From positions 288,428-352,427 of the forward strand of contig NZ_JABAIJ010000004.1 of NCBI RefSeq assembly GCF_012641435.1: a stretch of 64,000 bases of DNA, in the 5' to 3' direction. The DNA is from Rhizobium sp. P38BS-XIX (lineage in GTDB: Bacteria > Pseudomonadota > Alphaproteobacteria > Rhizobiales > Rhizobiaceae). How positions within the stretch are numbered: position 1 is the first letter of the stretch; every line of letters begins with the position of its first letter. A program made the translations under genes and the position numbers. The notes under the pieces are model-generated. The model did no database searches, was not told the origin of the DNA, and saw nothing but the letters and a program-made list of their open reading frames with translations. Positions 16,383 to 23,996 of the stretch are shown here, one piece after another.

Positions 16383-18266
16383 CTATTTGATCGCGTTCAG
16401 ATCGACGCCCTTCGTCTCGCGAACGAAGACGATGCCAATGACCAGTGTCATGGCAGCAATCGCGATGGGGTACCAAAGACCGTAATAGATATCACCCTTG
16501 GCAGCACTCATCGCAAACACTGTTGCCGGCAGCAGGCCGCCGAACCAGCCATTGCCGATGTGATAGGGCAAAGACATGCCGGTATAGCGGATACGTGTCG
16601 GAAACATTTCGACGAGGATCGCGGCGATCGGGCCGTAGACCATTGTCACGTAGATCACGAGAATCGTCAGGATGGCGATCGTCAGTGGCCAGTTGATCGC
16701 GGCTGGATCCGCGACCATCTTGAAGGTGCCGCCGTTGGCGATGGTGTAGACCGGCATGTCGGTGGCGCCGGCTGCCTGGTCTGCGGTCAGAAGCTTCGCC
16801 TTGACGAGATCGGCAACCGGGGTCACGGTCTTGTCGCCCGCTCTCACCGTCGCCGCGTTCAGCCCAAGCTCAGGGTTGGCAGTGATGAAGGCATCGAGCT
16901 TGACGTCCGGAACCTTGGCCGGATCGCGTGCCAGCGGGAAGCCGGCCTTCTGCAATGCAAGGTTCATGTCATGGGCGAAAGCGGCGCTCTTTGCGGCGGC
17001 ACCGGCCCCGGCGGCCGTCGCGTCGTAGGAGGTAATCGTCGCATCACCCACCTTGATGGTGGCCGGTTGCCCGGCTGGGCCGTCGGTAACCTTATAGGGA
17101 ACCGACGATTTCGAGAGGAAGGATGTGGCGATATCGCAGGAATTGTTAAACTTGGCAGTGCCTACCGGATTGAATTGGAAGGTGCAATCGCCGGGAGCCG
17201 CGGTGACTGTCGCCCGGACCGTTTGTTCCGCCTGTGCAAGTGCGGGATTAGCCGCGCTGGTCAATGCCTTGAACAACGGGGAGTAAGTCAGGATCGCCAG
17301 GGCCAGGCCCGCCATGATGATCGGCTTGCGACCGATCTTGTCGGAGAGCCAGCCGAAGAACACAAAGAACCCGCTACCGATGAGCAGCGCAATTGCGATC
17401 ATGATATTGACGGACTGGCCATCCACTTTGAGCACGTTTTGCAGGAAAAACAGCGAGTAGAACTGACCGGCGTACCAGACGACTGCCTGGCCGGCGGTAA
17501 GGCCGAACAGCGCAAGAAGCGCGATCCGGGCGTTTTTCCATTGACCGAAGGCTTCCGTCAGCGGCGCCTTTGAGCCTTTGCCCTCTTCCTTCATTTTCTT
17601 GAAGGCGGGCGATTCCCGCAGTGACAGACGGATCCAGACCGAGATGCCGAGAAGGACGCAGGAGAGCAGGAACGGGATGCGCCAGCCCCACGCGGCAAAG
17701 GCATCCTTACCCATCGCATTTTGAACGACCAGAATGACGATGAGTGACAGGAAGAGACCCAGCGTCGCGGTCGTCTGGATCCAGGATGTGTAATAGCCGC
17801 GGCGGTTGTCAGGCGCATGCTCGGCCACGTAGGTGGCCGCACCGCCATATTCACCGCCGAGCGCGAGCCCCTGTAATAGGCGCAGGATGATGAGGATCAC
17901 GGGTGCCGCAAAGCCCCAGCTACCGGAGCCGGGGAGAACGCCGACCAGGAAGGTCGAGAGACCCATGATCAGAATGGTCACCAGGAAGGTGTATTTGCGG
18001 CCGACGAGATCGCCGATCCGCCCGAACACCAATGCGCCGAACGGCCGGACGAGAAAACCTGCGGCGAAGGCGAGCAAGGCGAAAATATTGCGTGTTGCTT
18101 CCGGATACTCGCTGAAAAATGCCGTGCCGATGAAGGCAGCCAGGGATCCGTACAGATAGAAATCGTACCATTCGAATACTGTTCCAAGCGAAGAGGCGAA
18201 GATGACCTTCTTCTCTTCCCTGGTCATGCCTCGACTCGTCGTCTCGGCCACGGACGTGGCTGCCAT
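16383..18266 (-). CDS. MFS metabolite:proton symporter (MHS family) with large periplasmic insertion
   Basis: A 627-residue proton-coupled transporter of the MHS group (citrate, ketoglutarate or shikimate type). N-terminal family motifs are SLGTVFEWYDFYLYG, the loop 2-3 motif GRIGDLVGRK and the loop 8-9 motif SDKIGRKP. The core is usually about 430 residues. Here residues about 335-525 form an extra segment rich in Ala, Thr and Asp, with two cysteines (361, 377), between helices 9 and 10. By MFS topology that loop faces the periplasm. The last helices then resume normally (TMVYGPIAAILVEMFPTRIR). The ATG follows GGGAGG, and a strong terminator ends the gene. The substrate is unknown. Confidence 0.88.
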   Translation of the reverse strand: MAATSVAETTSRGMTREEKKVIFASSLGTVFEWYDFYLYGSLAAFIGTAFFSEYPEATRNIFALLAFAAGFLVRPFGALVFGRIGDLVGRKYTFLVTILIMGLSTFLVGVLPGSGSWGFAAPVILIILRLLQGLALGGEYGGAATYVAEHAPDNRRGYYTSWIQTTATLGLFLSLIVILVVQNAMGKDAFAAWGWRIPFLLSCVLLGISVWIRLSLRESPAFKKMKEEGKGSKAPLTEAFGQWKNARIALLALFGLTAGQAVVWYAGQFYSLFFLQNVLKVDGQSVNIMIAIALLIGSGFFVFFGWLSDKIGRKPIIMAGLALAILTYSPLFKALTSAANPALAQAEQTVRATVTAAPGDCTFQFNPVGTAKFNNSCDIATSFLSKSSVPYKVTDGPAGQPATIKVGDATITSYDATAAGAGAAAKSAAFAHDMNLALQKAGFPLARDPAKVPDVKLDAFITANPELGLNAATVRAGDKTVTPVADLVKAKLLTADQAAGATDMPVYTIANGGTFKMVADPAAINWPLTIAILTILVIYVTMVYGPIAAILVEMFPTRIRYTGMSLPYHIGNGWFGGLLPATVFAMSAAKGDIYYGLWYPIAIAAMTLVIGIVFVRETKGVDLNAIK

Positions 18267-18629
18267 TGCTCAATCCTCCCAATTGCACCAAGGACATGGT
18301 CCAAAGACAGGTGTCATGTCCCCCATATGACATTAAGCAGGGCCTTCCCGCCGAACGGCGCGGAAGGTCGCGCCAGTGGGTGCTCTCCGGATTTCCTCCC
18401 CCAGGAGATCACGCACCTGATGCATTGGTGAGTTTTAGCTAAAAATTGAAAATTGCAATGGCTGCAACCTTTGTCGCTGCCGGAAAGCTGTGTGTAAGCT
18501 TCGTAAGCGACGAATATGCTGGGCCTTGGGCTTGCCTTGGGTAATTCGAGCGTTCGAACCCGATGGTGCAGCGCTTCAAATGCACTGCACCCGGGCATGA
18601 TTCGCCAAGGTCGTTGGCGCCGTGAGGGC
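18267..18629. other. Intergenic region with two dyads, upstream of the MHS transporter
   Basis: 363 bp between two minus-strand genes, so it should hold the promoter of the MHS transporter. Two inverted repeats are visible: TGTCAT (18312-18317) with ATGACA (18327-18332), and CCTTCC (18343-18348) with GGAAGG (18362-18367), the latter with inner pairing GCC/GGC. No coding sequence is supported. Confidence 0.4.
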
Positions 18630-19829
18630 CTAAACCGGCTGCATCTGCAGCCTTTGCATGGGCGGGAAGGCGAGTGCAATAGCGGCAGCGCCCAGCCCTA
18701 CCAGCGACGATCCAATAAAGAGCCAAGCGTAATTGGCAAACGTATCGAAGATCCAACCGCCAATGAGAGGGCCGGCCGCCATGCCGATGCTCGACAGCAT
18801 CGAGGCCGCGCCGAACACCGTACCAATCACCCGCGGCCCGAAATATTCGCGCGCAAGGACCGCGTAGAGTGGCATGACCCCGCCATAGGCGCTGCCGAAA
18901 ACGATTGCCAGCATGTAGAATTCATGGAGTTCGCTGACCAGCAGATAAGTCGCAAGCGCTGCGGCTTGTACAAGAAGGCCGGCAACCAGAACCGGCTTCA
19001 CGCCCAATCGATCGGCAAGCGTGCCGTAGAGGAGGCGCCCGCCGAGGCCAGCCAGACCCTCGACGCTATAGATGCTGACGGCGGCCATCGGACCAACGCC
19101 ACAGATCGTGGCATAACTGACCATGTGAAAGATTGGGCCTGAATGTGCTGCACAGCAGGCGAAGAAGGTAGCGCCAAGAACGAGAAATTGCGGTGACCGG
19201 AAGATCCGGCCCAATGGCAGGTTCCTATCCTCGATCTTCCCTCCGGCGCCTATCGTCTCATCGGTCGTCGGGGCCCGTCTCACCAGAAGGGCTGCCGGAA
19301 CAAGCAGAATCCACGCCATAAGGCCGATGATCAGCATCGCGGAGCGCCAGTCATAAGCGGAAATGAGATAGCGGGCGAAGGGCGAGATCGTCATCGGCGC
19401 AACGCCCATTCCAGCTGAGACCAGGGATACCGCAAGGCTCCGACCTTCGTCGAACCATGCCGTTGTTGCGGCGATCATCGGTGCGAAGAAGGCGCTGGCC
19501 GCAAGGCCGACGAGGATGCCGTAGGTCAGTTGAAATTCGAAAAGCGAGCTGGCTCTGCTGGCCAATACCAGCGCCAGCCCGAGCAGGAGGGCGCCGATCA
19601 CCACCACGATGCGTATACCGAAGCGATCGGTTGCGGCACCCCAACCAAAAGCGCCCAGCCCCATGACAAGGAAGTTCAAGGTCATCGCGGCGGCGATGCC
19701 GGCATGCGACCAGCCGGTATCCGCGGCGATCGGCACCTGAAAGATGGCAAGGGAGAACATTGTGCCAAGCGCGACACAGGTCATCAAGGCTCCGGCACCG
19801 ACGATGACCCAACGATAAGACGAACTCAT
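18630..19829 (-). CDS. MFS transporter (monocarboxylate/oxalate-formate antiporter type)
   Basis: A 399-residue inner-membrane transporter with twelve predicted helices. The start SSYRWVIVGAGALMTCVALG, the GWSHAGIAAAMTLNF segment and the GWGAATDRFG loop fit the OFA/MCT-like branch of MFS. The ATG at 19829 is clearly preferred: it has the strong ribosome binding site GGAGGAGACAG upstream, while the frame continues open for 74 codons without hydrophobic content. It is a single gene; the substrate is not known. Confidence 0.85.
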   Translation of the reverse strand: MSSSYRWVIVGAGALMTCVALGTMFSLAIFQVPIAADTGWSHAGIAAAMTLNFLVMGLGAFGWGAATDRFGIRIVVVIGALLLGLALVLASRASSLFEFQLTYGILVGLAASAFFAPMIAATTAWFDEGRSLAVSLVSAGMGVAPMTISPFARYLISAYDWRSAMLIIGLMAWILLVPAALLVRRAPTTDETIGAGGKIEDRNLPLGRIFRSPQFLVLGATFFACCAAHSGPIFHMVSYATICGVGPMAAVSIYSVEGLAGLGGRLLYGTLADRLGVKPVLVAGLLVQAAALATYLLVSELHEFYMLAIVFGSAYGGVMPLYAVLAREYFGPRVIGTVFGAASMLSSIGMAAGPLIGGWIFDTFANYAWLFIGSSLVGLGAAAIALAFPPMQRLQMQPV

Positions 19830-20167
19830 TTTCTGTCTCCTCCTCCGAACCAGATCGAACATTGGCAAACGAACCTGAGAGCCAGGTGTCTCGACCCGCT
19901 TATATAAAGACGCTCGTGATCTGCGCTTTTCGACATGGAGCTTCAAAAAATCAGCGCCGGATTTGAAAGGACACACCATGCGTCCAATCGCGCCGAATTC
20001 GCATTGCTTCGCTAATTTAATCCTGAGCTCATATAAGGCTGCTAAGACCATCCCTTAGATGCTGAAAGGCTTGCTCTGCCGCGAGACGGCAAGAGCAGGC
20101 ACACGTGAATGACAGACAGTTGATGTAGGCCGAACCAGATCTCGAAAGTCGTGGAGCGGAATATTCA
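19830..20167. other. Divergent promoter region with a hairpin in the radical SAM leader
   Basis: 338 bp between the divergent MFS and radical SAM genes. TGCTCTGCCG (20072-20081) pairs with CGGCAAGAGCA (20087-20097) with one bulged base, in the likely 5' leader of the radical SAM gene. I looked for a cobalamin riboswitch B12 box because the downstream protein binds B12, and did not find one. Confidence 0.35.
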
Positions 20168-21727
20168 ATGGCTCATATCGTCATCATCAATCCGCGTTTC
20201 GAAACCTCCTACTGGGGGATGGAACATGCGCTGCCGCTATTCGATGTAAAGGCCAATCTTCCCGTCGCCTGCCTGCCGCTGCTTGCGGCGCTGACGCCTG
20301 CGGAGCATTCAATCACTCTCGTGGACGAAAATGTCGAACCGATCGACTTCGAATTATGCGAGAGGGCCGACATCGTCGCATTGACCGGAATGATCGTCCA
20401 GCGGTTCCGGATGACGGAAATCCTGACAGAGCTCAAACGTCGCAATTGCTTCACCGTAGTCGGCGGACCGTGGGTCACGGTCAAGGAGGACTATTTCGGC
20501 GATCTGGTCGACGTCTCCTTCATCGGCGAAGCTGAAGAGACATGGCCGAAATTCCTGATTGAATGGCAACAGGGTTGCCATGCCGACCGTTACGAACAAT
20601 CCGACAAGACGGATATGAGCCGTGTGCCGGTTCCCCGCTTCGATCTTTTGAAAATGGACGAATATGCTGTTGGCAGCGTCCAGTTCTCACGAGGCTGTCC
20701 TTTCACTTGCGATTTCTGCGACATCATCGTCGTCTTCGGGCGCAAGCCGCGCATCAAGGCTAGCGCGCAGGTTATTGCCGAAATAGAGGCGCTGCTGAAA
20801 GCGGGGATGGATACGGCCTTCATCGTCGACGATAATCTCATCGGCAACAAGAAGGCGATCAAGGACGTGCTGCGTGATGTCGTCGCCTGGCAAGAGCGCC
20901 ATCATTATCCGATGACATTCTTGACGGAAGCTTCGATCGACCTCGCAGACGACGCCGAATTGATGCAGTTGATGGTCGACGCCAATATCCGTGTCGTCTT
21001 CATTGGCATCGAAACGCCGAACGAGGAGGCGCTGCGCGAAACCAAGAAGCTGCAGAACCTGCGCAAGGGCGGCACGATGCTGGATAAGATCCACACCATC
21101 CAGGAGACTGGCATGGAGGTCTGGTGTGGCATGATTCTGGGCTTCGACAGTGACGATGCGACGATCTTCGATGCGCAGCGTGTCTTCATCAAGGATGCGC
21201 GCATCGTCAACGCCATGATCGGCATGCTCGCGGCGATCCCGAAGACACCACTCTATACGCGCCTTGCCAAGGAAGGGCGCCTGGACAATGACGACCCTCC
21301 CGCTTTCGGAACCAATGTCATTCCTCTGAACCTCTCTCGCGAAACGCTACGGGATGGATATCTTTCGGTCCTCAGCGACCTGCACCAGCCGGCTGCCTAT
21401 TTTGACCGCCTTGATGCGCTCTACATCGATGCGCGGATCGAACCCGAAAGTACCCGCTTGCGTCATCTGCGTCGTCATCCGTTACGCTTGATTGCACTCA
21501 ACGCTACCTGGGCATTGGAGGCAGTTGGCATTTTTGTCAGGCTGATGCGGCGCGTAAAGGAGGTCGAACTGCGCGCCGTCTATCGTCAGCGCTTTCTCAA
21601 GCTCCTCCTTCATCGGCGTTCCCCAGTGGTGTTGCAGATCTATGCGATCAAATGCGCCATGCACTATCATGCCCACATCATGGTCCAGCAGATGCGCACC
21701 GGCGGCGGCATCGTCAATTCGTTTTGA
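20168..21727 (+). CDS. B12-binding domain radical SAM protein (DUF4070-type C-terminus)
   Basis: A 519-residue class B radical SAM enzyme. Residues 1-140 form a cobalamin-binding-like domain (IVIINPRFETSYWG, DIVALTGMIVQRF, VVGGPWVT). The radical SAM core carries the [4Fe-4S] motif C177-x3-C181-x2-C184 (GCPFTCDFCD), with IVDDNLIGNKKA and FIGIETPNEEAL typical of B12-radical SAM methylases. The C-terminal ~150 residues resemble the region found in hopanoid C-2 methylase HpnP relatives. Reactions in this class are often methyl transfer to unactivated carbon; the substrate here is unknown. The gene stands alone, with GGAG before the ATG and a palindrome after the stop. Confidence 0.85.
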   Translation: MAHIVIINPRFETSYWGMEHALPLFDVKANLPVACLPLLAALTPAEHSITLVDENVEPIDFELCERADIVALTGMIVQRFRMTEILTELKRRNCFTVVGGPWVTVKEDYFGDLVDVSFIGEAEETWPKFLIEWQQGCHADRYEQSDKTDMSRVPVPRFDLLKMDEYAVGSVQFSRGCPFTCDFCDIIVVFGRKPRIKASAQVIAEIEALLKAGMDTAFIVDDNLIGNKKAIKDVLRDVVAWQERHHYPMTFLTEASIDLADDAELMQLMVDANIRVVFIGIETPNEEALRETKKLQNLRKGGTMLDKIHTIQETGMEVWCGMILGFDSDDATIFDAQRVFIKDARIVNAMIGMLAAIPKTPLYTRLAKEGRLDNDDPPAFGTNVIPLNLSRETLRDGYLSVLSDLHQPAAYFDRLDALYIDARIEPESTRLRHLRRHPLRLIALNATWALEAVGIFVRLMRRVKEVELRAVYRQRFLKLLLHRRSPVVLQIYAIKCAMHYHAHIMVQQMRTGGGIVNSF

Positions 21728-21738
21728 TGATGACATCG

Positions 21739-21760
21739 ACTGTTGCGCTGGCGCAACAGT
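21739..21760. terminator. Palindrome after the radical SAM gene, candidate terminator
   Basis: ACTGTTGCGC (21739-21748) and GCGCAACAGT (21751-21760) are exact inverted repeats with two bases between. A TTT follows, but no long T-run. It could be a weak terminator or a protein-binding dyad. Confidence 0.4.
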
Positions 21761-21858
21761 TTGGGTGGCTTTCCTACAATTCGAAATTGTGGGGGTTGCC
21801 GATCCACGGATCTTGCGTATTATACGCTCATCCGCAAATCAAACACAGGAGGCGTAAA

Positions 21859-21954
21859 ATGCAGCATCTACGAATGTTTATCTACGTCTCCGGCGGAATG
21901 ATCTCTCCTGCGCAGGTGTGTGACGCACCGAACGCACGACGAGCATTCATTTAA
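21859..21954 (+). CDS. Possible 31-residue small protein or leader peptide
   Basis: A short frame that starts at an ATG with a near-perfect ribosome binding site (AGGAGG, 8 bases upstream) and encodes MQHLRMFIYVSGGMI followed by a polar tail with one Cys. Its stop lies in a small hairpin (AAGGC 21953-21957, GCCTT 21964-21968). It precedes the DUF1127 gene by 155 bp. The start signal is the main support; no homologue is known to me. Confidence 0.35.
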   Translation: MQHLRMFIYVSGGMISPAQVCDAPNARRAFI

Positions 21955-22109
21955 GGCCAAAAAGCCTTATTTGCAGCCGTTCAGGCGCATTTCTTTCAAA
22001 CCTATATTGACTTGCTAACGGGATGATTTGGCGCGTCCGGAACGTGCCCGCTCCTGAAGCCGGTCGAGCTTCAAGAGGACTTGGCTGCGAGAGCACGCCA
22101 GGAAACGCA

Positions 22110-22352
22110 ATGACTCAATCACAATTACTGGTTGCCGATACCCTAACGGCGACGATCGATGACCTGTACCAAAAATTCGGTGCGTGGAGGACCGCGCGCG
22201 CCCTTCTGTTCGTTGTCTGGCGGCAGCGTCAGACTCGCAATCAGCTATACGAGCTATCGAACCATCAGCTTCGGGATATCGGTCTTCCGGAGCGCGAAGG
22301 AAGCCTTGGTTCTCCGCGTTTCCTGCCGCCGCATCTGCGCCAGTTCAATTGA
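22110..22352 (+). CDS. DUF1127 domain small protein
   Basis: An 80-residue protein with the C-terminal DUF1127 motif (NQLYELSNHQLRDIGLPERE). In Rhizobiaceae, small Arg-rich DUF1127 proteins have been tied to RNA turnover and to phosphate and carbon physiology, but this one has an N-terminal extension (about 35 residues) of the longer variety. AGGAAA precedes the ATG. The frame is open upstream to 22023 without a better start. Confidence 0.8.
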   Translation: MTQSQLLVADTLTATIDDLYQKFGAWRTARALLFVVWRQRQTRNQLYELSNHQLRDIGLPEREGSLGSPRFLPPHLRQFN

Positions 22353-22797
22353 GCCGGCGCGGATGCGAACGATCATGGCGCTGATGCGCAATAGTTTGAC
22401 GATAACGTCCACCCATCGGTTTGAATGGGTGGAAGCTGTAAGCGGCAGAAAAGATCGATCCGGCGCGGAGCTTCATAAAAACAAGGCCGGCCCGGAAAAG
22501 CTGGGAGCAGGGGAGGGCATACGCTCTTCCCTGCCGTCCAGCGCTTAGGCGTCATTTCTGCTGTTGATCGCCCGTCACCGACAGACGTACCCGTTGCCGA
22601 TCAATTTCAGGACCATCCAACAGGGCGGATGCAATGCTACCGCGCTGCTTGGCGTCACACCTTGCCTGATCCAGCAGGGCACAAAAAACACAGCGCGGCG
22701 CGCAATTGCCTCGATCTCAAGTATTGCCGCGTAGCACGTTCAAGCCCCGACCGACCGTGCCGCTAAGCACTCCGGCCGATCAGGGTAATCTGCCATA
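22353..22797. other. 445-bp intergenic region with a 9-bp hairpin
   Basis: Lies between converging genes (DUF1127 and the methyltransferase). TCCACCCAT (22408-22416) pairs perfectly with ATGGGTGGA (22425-22433) around an 8-base loop, without a T-run. No supported coding sequence or RNA gene was seen in the rest. Confidence 0.4.
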
Positions 22798-23829
22798 TCA
22801 GACAGTCAGCATCGCGTAGATTACGCCGCCATTTTCGCCGCGTGTCACCGATTTTTCTGCGATCGGATGCTGGACCTTGTCGATGATCGACCAGACTTCC
22901 TTGTCCGTTCGCCAGATCAACGGCCAGTTCATGAAGGTCTCCATGTAACCTTCGACGCCGATATCCTGCGCGAAATTTGCCAGCAGGAATTTGCCGCCCG
23001 GCTTTAGCATCTGCAGGCAGCGCTCCGTCAATTTCACGGCGACGCTTTCGGCAAGATAGTCGTAAAGACCAGCTGCATAGATAAAATCGAACGTCCCAAG
23101 CTTCTGCGCCCGTCCCAGAATGGTGCGAACGGAGCCGTTCACCGCCTCGATGCAGCTGCCGTGGAAATTGGAACTCACGGTGCCCACGCTGATCGGATCC
23201 TGGTCCAGCGCGACCCATCGCTTGAGCCGGTCACCCTTCAGAGCCTCGGAGCGCTCGGCCTCGCGAAGATGGCCGGCGGCGATTGCCAGTATCTCCGCAT
23301 TCTCAGTGTCCGCAGCAACGGTGTCGACATGGGCGGCCAGAAGAGCACGCCTTTCCCTGACGGCGACCGCCGATGGAGACTGCTTGGTGAAATTGTAGAC
23401 CTCGGTACCAAGCGGAGAGGCTTCTTTCACCTGCGCGGCGACCGCTGGATGTTCATAAATGAAATCAAGCAGTTGGGCGTCGCCACTATAGCCGCGGGGC
23501 TTTTCGAAAGACCAACGGGTCAGCGGATCCTGAAGCAGGAAGGATGCAACGGGATGAGCTTGCGCCAGAGAGGCAAGATGCGCCCAGGTGAGCGGTGTCG
23601 ACTTGCTCTTCAGTATCTGCAAACGCTCCGTCAGGGCTTTCATAAGGCCCGGAACCGGCGCGTTTGCGTCAAACGCCTGCTGTGTCAGCGATAGAATGAG
23701 GGCGAGTTCGGCCTCGCCCTCCTTAATCTGATCGGTTGCAAGGTCACCGACCGTCGATCTCGTGTGGTCCGAGATAGATTGGGACGTGACAAGGCTATAG
23801 CCATCGAGAGCAGTTTGAAATTGTTTCAA
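22798..23829 (-). CDS. Putative class I SAM-dependent methyltransferase
   Basis: A 343-residue soluble protein. The C-terminal two thirds look like a Rossmann methyltransferase: a weak motif I (ILAIAAGHLREAE), an acidic strand end (WVALDQDP), then FDFIYAAGLYDYLAE and CLQMLKPGGKFLLANF. The N-terminal 120 residues are helical with a RGYSGDAQLLDFIY motif that I associate with proteins annotated as 3-hydroxypalmitate methyl ester (PhcB-like) synthases; this link is from memory and weak. The start is a TTG, since a stop lies 8 codons upstream and the next ATG is 62 codons in. It is divergent from the GGDEF-EAL gene. Confidence 0.65.
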   Translation of the reverse strand: MKQFQTALDGYSLVTSQSISDHTRSTVGDLATDQIKEGEAELALILSLTQQAFDANAPVPGLMKALTERLQILKSKSTPLTWAHLASLAQAHPVASFLLQDPLTRWSFEKPRGYSGDAQLLDFIYEHPAVAAQVKEASPLGTEVYNFTKQSPSAVAVRERRALLAAHVDTVAADTENAEILAIAAGHLREAERSEALKGDRLKRWVALDQDPISVGTVSSNFHGSCIEAVNGSVRTILGRAQKLGTFDFIYAAGLYDYLAESVAVKLTERCLQMLKPGGKFLLANFAQDIGVEGYMETFMNWPLIWRTDKEVWSIIDKVQHPIAEKSVTRGENGGVIYAMLTV

Positions 23830-23996
23830 TTTTAAATGATTCCGTGAAGACTATGAAAACCATATCGCACATAAAATGTGAGCGCTATGGTTTTGTTAAC
23901 GTCACTATTGCAACGCTGTCGGTATCAAACGGACCAAATTGGCGGCCTGGTGAAGCGCGGGATTTTGTCCAGTCGAGCGACGCAAGTGCGGTAGAC

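Noticed and set aside
16359..17573. Open frame on the plus strand of 404 codons
   Set aside because: It lies opposite the MHS transporter, runs through its terminator, and its product is rich in Gly, Arg and Cys without any hydrophobic or domain pattern.
19830..20167. Cobalamin riboswitch before the B12-binding radical SAM gene
   Set aside because: No B12 box or long conserved fold was seen; only one simple hairpin is present.
22373..22555. 60-codon minus-strand frame after DUF1127
   Set aside because: No ribosome binding site, and composition resembles noncoding sequence; it also spans the 22408-22433 hairpin.
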